A stretch of 64,000 bases of DNA from Sphingomonas sp. PP-F2F-A104-K0414 (GCF_004340945.1 NZ_SLYD01000007.1:166475-230474), one strand, 5' to 3'. Positions 18,451 through 27,388 are shown, counted from the stretch's first letter. Numbers and translations: made by a program. The notes: generated by a model from the letters alone, not told the origin.

Positions 18451-19059
18451 GTGGTGCAAGCAGAGCGAGATACTTCCGGAAATCCGCATGACAGCCTTGG
18501 CAGGGCCATTCTTGGCAGGGGCATTGTCGTCATGGGCGTCAGCGGCAGCGGTAAATCGACGCTGGCGGCGTCTTTGGCGGAGAGGCTTCACTGTCCGCTG
18601 CTCGAAGGCGATATGTTTCACACGCCGGCAAGCATCGCCAAGATGCAGTCGGGGCATCCGCTCGACGATGCCGACCGCTGGCCGTGGCTCGACCGCCTCG
18701 GGGCTGCGCTCGGCGACGCGGCGCTGGGGGCTCGGACCGAGCAGGGTGGCCTCGCGGTGGCCGCCTGTTCCGCCCTGAAACGCAGTTACCGGGAGCGTCT
18801 GTCCGCGACCTCTGCCGTACCGCTGTCGTTCGTACTGCTCGATACGATGCCCGCGGAGATCGCGCGTCGGCTTGCCGCGCGGTCTGGACATTATATGCCG
18901 GCAAGCCTGCTAGACAGCCAACTCGCTACGCTCGAGCGGCCGGCAGCGGATGAAAACGCGCTGATCCTCGATGCGAGCCGGACGCCGGATGCGCTGGCGA
19001 CAGAGGTGCTGGCCTGGCTAGGGATCACGACGCCCCTGCAGGAGCAACGGCGCGGCTGA
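18451..19059 (+). CDS. gntK: Gluconokinase
   Basis: Up to 202 residues; phosphorylates gluconate to 6-phosphogluconate with ATP. P-loop GVSGSGKST, then LLEGDMFHTPASIAKMQSGHPLDDADRWPWL, the diagnostic gluconokinase stretch, ACSALKRSYRE and the C-terminal PAADENALILDAS. The start is unclear: the GTG at 18451 gives a 27-residue leader before VVMGVSGSGKST, while the ATG at 18532 begins directly at the P-loop strand and is probably too late. Next to a GntP-type permease and a FadR-type regulator, with which it forms a gluconate uptake and activation module. Confidence 0.9.
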   Translation: MVQAERDTSGNPHDSLGRAILGRGIVVMGVSGSGKSTLAASLAERLHCPLLEGDMFHTPASIAKMQSGHPLDDADRWPWLDRLGAALGDAALGARTEQGGLAVAACSALKRSYRERLSATSAVPLSFVLLDTMPAEIARRLAARSGHYMPASLLDSQLATLERPAADENALILDASRTPDALATEVLAWLGITTPLQEQRRG

Positions 19060-19091
19060 CCTGCGCACCGAACGAACCGACAGGTACCGCA

Positions 19092-19823
19092 TCACGGCAT
19101 CAGCCGCTTGCGCCCCTGTGACAAATGCCAGCGCATCGCGAGCGCGGCGCCGTCCGCATCTTCCGCGCGGATCGCCTCGACGATCGCGTCATGCTCGTCC
19201 ATCATCGCTCCGATGACCTCGGGCGGGCGCGAGCGGGAGATATCGACGCCGGCACGCAGGATCCGCATCACCTCCTCGTGGAGATGGTCGAACACCAGCA
19301 GGAACGCGGCGTTGGCGGTCGCCTCGACGATCGCGCGGTGGAGCACCCAGTCCTCGTCATGCGCGGGCGCGTTCGACAGCAACGCGCTGCGCAACGCCTC
19401 CAGCGCCCGTTCGATCGCCTCGAGCTGATGATGCGATCGGCGCGATGCCGCGAGCCGCGCGGCCTCCGCCTCCAGCACGAACCGCACTTCGTAGGTGCCG
19501 AGCGTCGTCGCCAGCGCATCCATCGGCATGTGCGTGCCGAGCCGTTCGGAAGGGCGGCGCTTGACGTACGACCCCGCACCGCGCCGCGCCTGGGTGATTC
19601 CGTCCGACGCCAGCCGGGCCAGCGCCTCGCGGACGATCGTCCGTGACATCCCGAAGGTGGCGGCGAGTTGCGCTTCGGAGGGCAGCCGATCGCCGACCGC
19701 AAGCTTGTCGTCGGTGATGATCCGGACGATCGCCGTATAGGCGCGATCGGCCAGCCGTAATTCGGTCACGACCGCACTTCCTGCAGTGGCATATACCCTG
19801 ATCCCGGCATCGTCAGACGACAT
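19092..19823 (-). CDS. FadR/GntR-family transcriptional regulator of the gluconate module
   Basis: 243 residues. N-terminal winged HTH (VGDRLPSEAQLAATFGMSRTIVREALARLASDGI, about residues 43-76) and a C-terminal all-helical FCD domain with metal-ligand pattern residues (EVRFVLEAEAARLAA, DEDWVLHRAIVEATANAAF, MMDEHDAIVEAI, MRWHLSQG). It overlaps the 3' end of the gntP gene by 11 bases, so it is co-transcribed with the permease, and is convergent with gntK. Likely a repressor relieved by gluconate or a related acid. Confidence 0.86.
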   Translation of the reverse strand: MSSDDAGIRVYATAGSAVVTELRLADRAYTAIVRIITDDKLAVGDRLPSEAQLAATFGMSRTIVREALARLASDGITQARRGAGSYVKRRPSERLGTHMPMDALATTLGTYEVRFVLEAEAARLAASRRSHHQLEAIERALEALRSALLSNAPAHDEDWVLHRAIVEATANAAFLLVFDHLHEEVMRILRAGVDISRSRPPEVIGAMMDEHDAIVEAIRAEDADGAALAMRWHLSQGRKRLMP

Positions 19824-21171
19824 AGCTCAGCGCCATCACCAGCGCGAGGCCGACCACCGAGATCGCGGTCTCGAGCAGCGACCAGGTGCGGAACGTGTCC
19901 GCGGTACTGGTCCCGACATAGCTCTTGACCAGCCAGAAGCCCGGATCGTTGACGTGGCTGAAGAATACCGACCCTGCGCCGATCGCCAACACGACCAGTT
20001 CGGGCGATACCCCCGAGCTGGCGACGACGCCGGGCATGATGCCGACCGCGGTGATCGTCGCCACCGTCGCCGAGCCCGCGGCGAGCCGGATCGCGACCGC
20101 CACCAGCCAGCCGAGCAGCAACGGCGAGATCGCGTACATCATCACCGTCCGCGCGAGCAGATCGGACAGGCCTGCGGTCACCAGCACCTGTTTCAGCGCA
20201 CCACCGGCGCCGATCGCCAGCAGGATCGCGCCAGCCGCGCCCATCGTCTCATGCCACACCGCATTCTGGATCGCCGCCTCGCGCAGCCGCCGCCCGAACA
20301 GCAGCGGCAGCGCAAGCAGGTTCGTCAGGAGCAGCGCGACGACCGGATTGCTCGCCGCGACCAGGCCGGGCGCGCCCTTCAGCGTCGGGATCATCTGGCC
20401 CAGTTCGCCGGTTGCGATCAGCACGACCGGCAACAGCACGATCACCAGCGACAGCAGCCGCGAGGGCGTGGCGATCGCCAGTCCGGTGTCGCGCAGCACC
20501 GGCGTTGCCAGCCGCACGCCGCGGGTGGTGAATTTCGCCAGCAACGGTCCGGCGACGATCGCCGTCGGGATCGCGATGAGGATTCCGTAGAGCATCGTCA
20601 GCCCGAGGTTCGCGCCGAGTGCCTCGACCGCAAGCAGCGGGCCGGGATGCGGTGGCACCAGCGCATGCACCACGCCTAGCCCCGCCAGCGCAGGCATGAT
20701 CAGCCGCAGCTTGGCCTGATCGCGTGCGGCATCGCTGGTTCCCGCGGTCATCGCGGACATTTCCTCCGCAGCCGCAACGACGATCGGCAGTAGCAGGACC
20801 AGCCCGGTCTCGAAGAACAGCGGCAGTCCGATGACGATCGCGATGCCGAGCGTCGCCCATGGCGCAGCGCGGGTGCCGGTCAGGTTCAGCGCGCCCTTGG
20901 CAAGCGACGCGGCGGCGCCGGACAGATGCAGCATTGCCCCTAATGACAGCCCCAGCGCGACGACCAGACCGGTGCCGCCGATGATGTCGCCAACGCCCTT
21001 CTGGACCGCCTTCGCGACGTCCGGCAGCGGCAGCCCCGCCAGCAAACCGACCGTGAAGGCGCCGCACAACAGGCCGATAAAGGGATGTAGTCGTCCGCGG
21101 ACGATCATCACCACGGCAAGCAGGATTCCCGATAGCGCGGCAATGATCAGCCTCAGGTCGCCGCCGATCAT
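19813..21171 (-). CDS. gntP: GntP-family gluconate:H+ symporter
   Basis: 452-residue inner-membrane permease from ATG 21171 (a 12-codon longer start at 21207 is open). About twelve hydrophobic segments; family signatures include VVALGLSLGAMLHLSGAAA, GLPLFFETGLVLLLPIV, LVPPHPGPLLAVEALGANLG, SGVSPELVVLAIGAGSVFFSHVNDPGFWLVK. Imports gluconate or a related aldonate. First gene of the operon with the FadR-type regulator; together with gntK it would feed gluconate into the Entner-Doudoroff pathway. Confidence 0.9.
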   Translation of the reverse strand: MIGGDLRLIIAALSGILLAVVMIVRGRLHPFIGLLCGAFTVGLLAGLPLPDVAKAVQKGVGDIIGGTGLVVALGLSLGAMLHLSGAAASLAKGALNLTGTRAAPWATLGIAIVIGLPLFFETGLVLLLPIVVAAAEEMSAMTAGTSDAARDQAKLRLIMPALAGLGVVHALVPPHPGPLLAVEALGANLGLTMLYGILIAIPTAIVAGPLLAKFTTRGVRLATPVLRDTGLAIATPSRLLSLVIVLLPVVLIATGELGQMIPTLKGAPGLVAASNPVVALLLTNLLALPLLFGRRLREAAIQNAVWHETMGAAGAILLAIGAGGALKQVLVTAGLSDLLARTVMMYAISPLLLGWLVAVAIRLAAGSATVATITAVGIMPGVVASSGVSPELVVLAIGAGSVFFSHVNDPGFWLVKSYVGTSTADTFRTWSLLETAISVVGLALVMALSYVV

Positions 21172-21251
21172 CGGCGAAGATCCCTGGGTCCTACGAGACG
21201 CGTGCATGGTGGCGACATCGGCATCCTTCCCTGCGATCCGACGGTGTGTTC

Positions 21252-21367
21252 ACCTGTCGAGTAGACCCGATCTGTAGGACAGGTATTTGCGATCTGCCAA
21301 CAGAAAAGGCTTGATACGGCGATGAACAGCGGAGCATAGTATAAACCTGTCCAACCGAATCTGTATA
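21252..21367. promoter_or_regulatory. Repeated ACCTGTC sites upstream of gntP
   Basis: ACCTGTC (21252-21258) and its complement GACAGGT (21278-21284) form a dyad with a 19-base centre that includes CGATCTGTA. A second ACCTGTC at 21345 is followed by CGAATCTGTATA. The repeated pattern in an AT-richer gap between gntP and the LuxR-type gene suggests operators, most simply for the FadR-type regulator encoded in the gntP operon. Confidence 0.4.
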
Positions 21368-21464
21368 AAGCGGAGCGGCGGATCGAAAACTACGAGCTTG
21401 TTACCGCGGCGTCAGACTGCGGGAGAAGACGGCGGCGTCACAGCCGAAACAGTGGAGGATGATC

Positions 21465-21734
21465 ATGGAAGCGACTGTTCGGGACGATTACCGATCCCTG
21501 CGCGGCAATGCCGCTCCGGCACTGGCGACGCGCCCTCCGCAACTCACCCCGACCCAGATCAAGGTCCTGCGCGGCGTCCATTCGGGACTGCTCAACAAGC
21601 AGATCGCCTATGATCTCGGGATCGCCGAGGCGACGGTAAAGGCGCACATGACCGCGTTGATGCGCAAACTGAACGTGCGCAATCGCACGCAAGTGGCGAT
21701 CGTCGCGCAGACCCTGGTGCTGCACCCCGCCTGA
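21465..21734 (+). CDS. Stand-alone LuxR-type HTH protein
   Basis: 89 residues from the ATG at 21465, which has GGAGG six bases upstream; an ATG two codons earlier lies directly against that site. Almost the whole protein is a GerE/LuxR-type HTH: LTPTQIKVLRGVHSGLLNKQ, IAYDLGIAEATVKAHMTALM, RKLNVRNRTQVAIVAQTL. There is no receiver or ligand-binding domain, so activity may depend on dimerisation or expression level. It is followed by a double beta-helix gene on the same strand that it may regulate. Confidence 0.82.
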   Translation: MEATVRDDYRSLRGNAAPALATRPPQLTPTQIKVLRGVHSGLLNKQIAYDLGIAEATVKAHMTALMRKLNVRNRTQVAIVAQTLVLHPA

Positions 21735-21745
21735 TCGACCTGCGC

Positions 21746-21802
21746 CACAAGTCGAGCGCGCGCGTGCGCGTGCGCGCATCCGGCGACCGGGTTCGACTTG
21801 TG
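21746..21802. repeat. Inverted repeat enclosing an alternating CG/TG tract
   Basis: Perfect 10-base arms CACAAGTCGA (21746-21755) and TCGACTTGTG (21793-21802) enclose 37 bases, of which 21756-21779 is an uninterrupted 24-base alternating purine/pyrimidine run (GCGCGCGCGTGCGCGTGCGC...). It lies between the LuxR-type gene and the beta-helix gene and may act as a terminator, an operator or a Z-DNA-prone element. Confidence 0.6.
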
Positions 21803-21882
21803 AGCGGACAATCCCGCTACCGGGCCGGCGACCGCAAAATCGTTATCCGCAACTACGGCCCGTCATCGGGGATAGGATCGAC

Positions 21883-24800
21883 ATGACCATGAAATGGCTG
21901 CTGAGTGGTGCGGTATTGCTGCCCGTGCTGTCCCCCGTCGCGGCATTCGCGAAGACGAATTCGGTCTATCTCACCCGTCCCGACGATCCGCGCGCGATAA
22001 CGGTCAAGGGCGTTGGCGACGGGCGCGCCGATGACAGCGTAGCGCTGCAACAGGCGATCGATGCGGCCGCAGCCGGCGGCCAGGGTGGCATCGTGTTCGT
22101 GCCGTCGGGGCGGTACCGGATCAGTCGGACGATCTTCGTCCGCTCGGCGGTCCGGATCTTCGGCATCGGCCCCACGCGTCCCGAGATCGTCCTCGCCGAC
22201 AATAGTGCAGGGTATGCATCGGGCGTCGCCGCGATGCTGAGTTTCACCGGCGAGGATCAATACCGGGTCGGCAAGGCGCCGGTGCCGCCGCCCACCAGCG
22301 TGCCGTTCGACCCGGCGATCTTCGATGCGACCTCGAGTACTTTCTATTCCGCGCTGTCGAATATCGATTTTCGGATCGGCGACGGCAATGCGGGGGCGGT
22401 CGCGGTGCGCTTCCGGGTCGCACAGCACGGCTATCTGCGCCACGTCGATTTCCACATCGGCTCCGGGCTTGCCGGGGTCTATCAGGCGGGCAATGAATTC
22501 GAGGATCTGCGGTTCTTCGGCGGTCGCTACGGGATCATCTCGGAGAAGACCTCGCCCGCGTGGCAGTTCACGCTGATCGACTCCGAATTCCAGGGCCAGC
22601 GCGACGCCGCGATCCGCGAGCACGAGGTCGACCTGACGCTCGTCAACGTCGCGATCCGCGATACGCCGGTCGGCATCGAGATCGATCGCGGCCATTCCGA
22701 CTCGTTGTGGGGCAAGGACGTCCGGTTCGAGAACGTCACGCGCACCGGAGTCGTCGTTTCGGCCGAGAACAGCGTCTTCACGCAAATCGGTTTCGACAAT
22801 GCCGTCGGGGTCAATACGCCGACCTTCGTCCGTTTCCGCGACAGCGGCAAGACGGTCGCGGGAGCCGGGCCACGCTACCGGGTTGCGGATTTCTCGTACG
22901 GGCTGAAGCTGCCGGCGCTCGGCACGATCGGCGCATATGCGACCGACGTCACGATGGCGCCGCTGGCCCGCGTTCCGGTCCGCGCGACGCCGGCGATCCG
23001 TGCGCTGCCGCCGGTCCGCGACTGGGCGAACGTCCGCGATCTGGGCGTGAAGGGCGACGACACCACCGACGACACGGCGGCACTGCAACGCGCGATCGAC
23101 ACGCACCGCGTGCTGTATTTCCCGACCGGCCGCTACCGTATGTCCGACACGGTGAAGTTGCGCAGTGATACCGTCTTGATCGCGCTGCATCCAGGCCTCA
23201 CTCACATCTACCTTGTCGATCAGGCGGCGGGCTATGCCGGGGTTGGCCCGCCCAAGGCACTGGTCGAGAGCGCCCGGGGCGGCAATGCGATCGTCTCCGG
23301 ACTTGGCCTGTGGACCGGCGGCGTCAATCCGCGCGCGTCCGCATTGCTGTGGCGCGCCGGCGCCGCTTCGATGGTCAACGACGTGAAGATCCAGGGCGGC
23401 GGCGGTACCGCGCTGACCAAGGGAAGCCCGATCGGCTTTGGCGATCCTCGCGCGCGGTTCGACGGACAGTCGCCGAGCATCTGGGTGACCGATGGCGGCG
23501 GCGGGACGTTCGCGGCGATCTGGTCGCCCAACACTCTCGCGTCCTCGGGCTTCCACGTATCGAACACCAAGACGCCGGGACGTGTGTACCAGCTGTCGGC
23601 CGAGCATCATTACAGCGCGGAAATCGTCCTCGACCATGTCGAGAATTGGGAATTCCTCGCGCCGCAAACCGAGCAGGAGGTGCGCGACGGGGTCGATGCG
23701 ATCTCGACCGAGATCCGACATTCGCGCAACATCCTGTTCGCCAATTACCATGCCTACCGCGTCACCCGCTCGATCAAGCCGATGGATGCCGCGGTAAAGT
23801 TGTATGATTCGGGCGATATCCGGTTTCGCAACGTCCACGTGAACGCCGAAAGCGGGTTTGCGAGCTGCGATGCGAAGGGCTGCGGCACGTATCTCCGCGC
23901 CAGCAAATACCCGTTCGAGACCGCGATCAAGGACATCACGCGGCGCCAGGAGGTGCGCGAACGTGAGTTTGCGCGCCTGGACGTGCCGCCTGCGGTCACA
24001 AGCGCCGCGCTTGCCTCCGCCATCCCGGTGTCGACCGACGTCAAGAAACTGGCGGACGGCTTTTACTCGATCGCCGGCGGCTCCGTCGATGCGCACGGCA
24101 AACTCTATTTCATCGACCGGCATTTCCAGCGGATCCATGGCTGGACCAAGGCCGAAGGGCTCTCGATCGTCGCCGACGCGCCGCTCGATCCGGTCAATCT
24201 CGCGGTCGATCGGTCGGGGCATCTGCTCGTGCTATCCTCGGCAGGGCGCGACGGTACCGTGTATAGCCTCGATCCCGCCAAGCCCGCGGCTGTTCAGGTG
24301 ATCGCACCTACGCCTGCTGCCGGGGGAAAAGGGGCAGCGACTTTGCTCCCGGTCAATGTCTGGGCGAACGGCGAATTCGCAGACCGTATCGATCCCACGA
24401 CCTATCAGTTCCCGACCATGGCGGACATGTTCGCGACCAAGATGGCAGAGCCCAAGCCCGAGGAATATCGCTCACCCGATGGATCGCTTGCGCTGCCTGC
24501 GTTCCGGGTCTGGAACCAGGGACCCGACGACCACCAGGGGTGGCGCTGGTCCGACACGCTCGATGCGTACGGACTGGTGTCCGCCGCTCCCGGCGCGCGA
24601 ATCGTCCTGACCAACGCGTCGGAAAACCGGACCTATGACGGTCTGGTCGGCGATCAGGGGCGTGTCACCGACCTCAAGATCGTCGCCGACCGGGGTGGCG
24701 AAAGCGCGGTCCGCGATGCCGCCGGGCAACTCTACGTCGCCAACGGCCAGGTGTTCGTCTACGCCGCCGACGGCACGTTGCGACGGCGCATCGACACGCC

Positions 24801-24891
24801 GGAACGCCCTTTGCAGCTCGTCATCGGTGGCGACGACCATCATACGCTCTTCATCCTGACGCATCACGCCTTGTACGCGGTTGCGATCTGA
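21883..24891 (+). CDS. Exported double beta-helix protein with C-terminal propeller (copy 2)
   Basis: 1,002 residues, signal peptide (LLSGAVLLPVLSPVAAFA). Same architecture as the copy at 15218-18304: first helix unit from DPRAITVKGVGDGRADDSVA, second from WANVRDLGVKGDDTTDDTAA, conserved repeats such as ALSNIDFRIGDGNAG, FGGRYGIISEKTSPAWQ, RVYQLSAEHHYSAEIVLDH and AESGFASCDAKGCGTYLRAS, then a propeller-like tail (KLADGFYSIAGGSVDAHGKL, LDPVNLAVDRSGHLLVLSSA). Tandem helices suggest a GH55-like or lyase-like polysaccharide enzyme; the tail suggests lactone or sugar binding. Catalytic residues could not be assigned. The neighbouring SGNH gene converges and ends at the next base. Confidence 0.75.
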   Translation: MTMKWLLSGAVLLPVLSPVAAFAKTNSVYLTRPDDPRAITVKGVGDGRADDSVALQQAIDAAAAGGQGGIVFVPSGRYRISRTIFVRSAVRIFGIGPTRPEIVLADNSAGYASGVAAMLSFTGEDQYRVGKAPVPPPTSVPFDPAIFDATSSTFYSALSNIDFRIGDGNAGAVAVRFRVAQHGYLRHVDFHIGSGLAGVYQAGNEFEDLRFFGGRYGIISEKTSPAWQFTLIDSEFQGQRDAAIREHEVDLTLVNVAIRDTPVGIEIDRGHSDSLWGKDVRFENVTRTGVVVSAENSVFTQIGFDNAVGVNTPTFVRFRDSGKTVAGAGPRYRVADFSYGLKLPALGTIGAYATDVTMAPLARVPVRATPAIRALPPVRDWANVRDLGVKGDDTTDDTAALQRAIDTHRVLYFPTGRYRMSDTVKLRSDTVLIALHPGLTHIYLVDQAAGYAGVGPPKALVESARGGNAIVSGLGLWTGGVNPRASALLWRAGAASMVNDVKIQGGGGTALTKGSPIGFGDPRARFDGQSPSIWVTDGGGGTFAAIWSPNTLASSGFHVSNTKTPGRVYQLSAEHHYSAEIVLDHVENWEFLAPQTEQEVRDGVDAISTEIRHSRNILFANYHAYRVTRSIKPMDAAVKLYDSGDIRFRNVHVNAESGFASCDAKGCGTYLRASKYPFETAIKDITRRQEVREREFARLDVPPAVTSAALASAIPVSTDVKKLADGFYSIAGGSVDAHGKLYFIDRHFQRIHGWTKAEGLSIVADAPLDPVNLAVDRSGHLLVLSSAGRDGTVYSLDPAKPAAVQVIAPTPAAGGKGAATLLPVNVWANGEFADRIDPTTYQFPTMADMFATKMAEPKPEEYRSPDGSLALPAFRVWNQGPDDHQGWRWSDTLDAYGLVSAAPGARIVLTNASENRTYDGLVGDQGRVTDLKIVADRGGESAVRDAAGQLYVANGQVFVYAADGTLRRRIDTPERPLQLVIGGDDHHTLFILTHHALYAVAI

Positions 24892-26142
24892 TCAGCGCCG
24901 CCCGCTACCGAACAAGGCCAACGGGACCGCCTCGCCCATCCGCCGATAGCCGGCTTCGGATGGGTGAAGGTGGTCGCCTGAATCGACGGCGGGATCCAGC
25001 CTGGCCGGTTGCGCCGGGTCGCGCATGACACGATCGAAATCGATTACCGCATCGAACAGGCCGGATGTGCGGATGAACGTGTTGATGGCCTGACGATCCG
25101 CTTCCGATGCTGGTCCCGGGTGGTAATAGTCGTTTCCGCCGAACGGCGTGATCGTCGCCCCGATCACCTTGATGTCGTGCGCATGCGCGCGCGTCACGAG
25201 TTCGGTGTAGGCGGTGATGATCTGCGTCACGAGCGCGGTGTGCTGGGCGGGTGTCGCTGGCGCCTCCCGCGTGAGTACGCCCAAATCGTTGACGCCTTCG
25301 AGCAGGATCGCCCAGCGCACGCCGTTGCGCGCGATGACGTCGCGGTCGAACCGCGCCATGAGATTGGGACCCAGCCCGTCGAGCAGGATACGGTTGCCGC
25401 CGATCCCGGCATTGACGACGCCGGTACCGCGGGTGGCGGGCGTGCGCCGCAACCGTTCGGCGAGAATGTCGGTCCACCGCGTATTGCGGTTTGGCTTGAC
25501 GCCATAGCCGTCGGTGATCGAGTCCCCGATCGCGACGATCGTCCCTGCATTCGCCGGACCCGCTACTTCGACATCGGCGAGTGCGTACCAATGCGGGGTT
25601 TGCGTAGCGCCTGCCAGGCGTGCATCGGCGACATGATTGCCCGCGAGCGCGAAGCTGATCGCGCGCGCGCCCGGATGGCCGGTCTGTGGAACCGCGGCCT
25701 CGGGCAGATACAGGCTGACGGCGAGATCGGCCCCGGCCGCGAGCGGCATCGCGACGGGATCCGAATAGAGTTCGGCACCGGCGGGGATGACGGCATCGGC
25801 ATGGCCGGCAAAGGTCAGTCGCACCCCGCCGACGATCTCGCCAGTCTGAGGCGCCGAACTGCGCGCGACGTGCCCCGCAGCGATGGTGAGCGGCCGCGTT
25901 CCGAACGCATTGGACAGGCGGACACGGAGGCGATTGCCCCCTGCCGACAGCCGGATCACCTGACGCAGCGTGACCGCGCGTGCGCGATCCGCGGGCAACG
26001 CATTGTCGCCGTCCGCGATCATCTGCGACGAGCCCCAACTCGCGATCCAATGACGCGCAGGCGCAGTGTGGTCCGTATCCCGCGCGCCCGCACTGGCCGC
26101 GAGCAGGGCGGCTGGCAGAAGCGCTATCGCCCAGCGGCTCAT
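24892..26142 (-). CDS. Exported SGNH/GDSL hydrolase, probable carbohydrate esterase
   Basis: 416 residues with a signal peptide (MSRWAIALLPAALLAASAGA). SGNH blocks: nucleophile Ser208 in VAIGDSITDGYG, Gly/Asn in NAGIGGNRIL, Asn in LLEGVNDLGVL, and Asp390/His393 in SGDHLHPSEAGY. An N-terminal beta-sandwich (about 30-190) precedes the hydrolase domain. Such proteins deacetylate or de-esterify polysaccharides. Its ATG overlaps the stop of the upstream GH10 xylanase gene (ATGA), so it is translated with the xylanase and most likely removes acetyl groups from xylan; substrate is inferred. Confidence 0.87.
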   Translation of the reverse strand: MSRWAIALLPAALLAASAGARDTDHTAPARHWIASWGSSQMIADGDNALPADRARAVTLRQVIRLSAGGNRLRVRLSNAFGTRPLTIAAGHVARSSAPQTGEIVGGVRLTFAGHADAVIPAGAELYSDPVAMPLAAGADLAVSLYLPEAAVPQTGHPGARAISFALAGNHVADARLAGATQTPHWYALADVEVAGPANAGTIVAIGDSITDGYGVKPNRNTRWTDILAERLRRTPATRGTGVVNAGIGGNRILLDGLGPNLMARFDRDVIARNGVRWAILLEGVNDLGVLTREAPATPAQHTALVTQIITAYTELVTRAHAHDIKVIGATITPFGGNDYYHPGPASEADRQAINTFIRTSGLFDAVIDFDRVMRDPAQPARLDPAVDSGDHLHPSEAGYRRMGEAVPLALFGSGRR

Positions 26143-27350
26143 CGGCGCGACCCTTCGCGGGCAACCGTCTTCGACGTCGCTCGCATCGGGGCGGCGGCAA
26201 GTGCGCCCGCGATCGCCGCACGCATCGGCTTGGCGACGAACCGGTCGTCATAGGGGCAGGGGCGGCGGCGGGCCTTGTCGGGGCGAGGCTCGAAACCTTC
26301 GATCCAGCTGTAGCGATCGGACATGCCCCATAGCAGCACGTCGCGGACCGACGGATAGGACAGCATGAGATCGAGATACCCGCGTGTGAAATCCGCCACC
26401 GCGCGATCGCGCGCGGCGATGTCGCCCGGCAGATTGTTGTCGCGAACGTCGAGTTCGGTGATCACGAGGCCATACCCCATCGCGGTCACCGCATCGAGGA
26501 AGCGACGCCATTCGCCCTCAAGCGCGGTGATCGCCGCGCGCGTATCGGCGCCCTGCGTGACGAGGTGAGACTGCACCCCAAGCGCGTCGACGGGCACGCC
26601 GCGTCGCTTGAATCCCTCGAGCAAATTCAGCACGCCGGCCCGGTGTTTGGCGTTGCCGGGTTCCCAGCTCATATAGTCGTTATAGACAAGTTGCGCATGT
26701 GGCGCGGCGGCGCGTGCGGTGTGGAAAGCGAGATCGATCGTCGCCTCGGGACCGCCCAGCGCGCGGGACAGGGCCGTCTGGTACAGCGTCGAATCCGCCG
26801 GATTCACCGCTTCGTTGACGACGTCGTAGCTGCCAATCTGCGTGCCATAGCGGCGGCAGACTGTGGTGATATGCTCGACCAGCAGACGCTCCGCCGCCTG
26901 TGCCGGGTTCGCGCCGAAATCATGGTTCTCTTCCCAGCGTGGCATCCATTTCGGCTGATGCCACAGCAGATTATGACCGCGCACCGGCAGCCGGTTGGCC
27001 TTCGCCCAGGCCATCATCGCATCCATATGGGCGAAGTCGAAGCGGGTCGCGCTTGGTCGGATCGCCTGCCACTTCATCTCGTTCTCCGGCACCAGCAGCC
27101 CGCAATCGCGCGTCAGCAGCGCGGCGTAAGCGGGGTTGGCGAACGATCCGCGATCCGCGCCGGGGCGTCCCCACGCAAAGCACGACCCAAGTCGCATCCC
27201 CTTGGCCGCAGCGATCGACTGCAAGCTGGCGACACCGCCGTCCAGCGACGGGATCGCGGCCCCAGTTTGCGCCAAAGCCCCCCCCGCAGTGCCCGCAGCG
27301 ACGGCGAGACCGCCCAACATCGCCAGCCCGTCGCGTCGCGTGATATCCAC
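26139..27350 (-). CDS. GH10 endo-1,4-beta-xylanase
   Basis: 403 residues, exported by a Tat-like signal (DITRRDGLAMLGGLAVAAGT). GH10 barrel features: ENEMKW, GHNLLWHQPKW, acid/base Glu180 in YDVVNEAV, the YNDY motif, QSHL, nucleophile Glu299 in GLVITELDVRDN, and WGMSDRYSW near the end. Hydrolyses internal beta-1,4-xylosidic bonds with retention. It forms a translationally coupled pair with the SGNH esterase. A LacI-type operator-like palindrome lies 22 bases upstream of the start, suggesting induction by xylan fragments. Confidence 0.94.
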   Translation of the reverse strand: MDITRRDGLAMLGGLAVAAGTAGGALAQTGAAIPSLDGGVASLQSIAAAKGMRLGSCFAWGRPGADRGSFANPAYAALLTRDCGLLVPENEMKWQAIRPSATRFDFAHMDAMMAWAKANRLPVRGHNLLWHQPKWMPRWEENHDFGANPAQAAERLLVEHITTVCRRYGTQIGSYDVVNEAVNPADSTLYQTALSRALGGPEATIDLAFHTARAAAPHAQLVYNDYMSWEPGNAKHRAGVLNLLEGFKRRGVPVDALGVQSHLVTQGADTRAAITALEGEWRRFLDAVTAMGYGLVITELDVRDNNLPGDIAARDRAVADFTRGYLDLMLSYPSVRDVLLWGMSDRYSWIEGFEPRPDKARRRPCPYDDRFVAKPMRAAIAGALAAAPMRATSKTVAREGSRR

Positions 27351-27372
27351 TGAACTCTCCTATTTTATCATT

Positions 27373-27388
27373 ATGATAGCGATATCAT
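27373..27388. promoter_or_regulatory. LacI-type operator-like palindrome upstream of GH10
   Basis: ATGATAGCGATATCAT, with ATGATA/TATCAT as perfect arms. Read on the minus strand (ATGATATCGCTATCAT) it matches the site at 30704-30719 in 14 of 16 positions. It lies just upstream of the xylanase start and is embedded in an AT-rich tract. Confidence 0.5.

Noticed and set aside
21853..24222. Minus-strand 789-codon frame opposite beta-helix copy 2
   Set aside because: Antisense shadow; the plus strand has a signal peptide and conserved repeats shared with copy 1.
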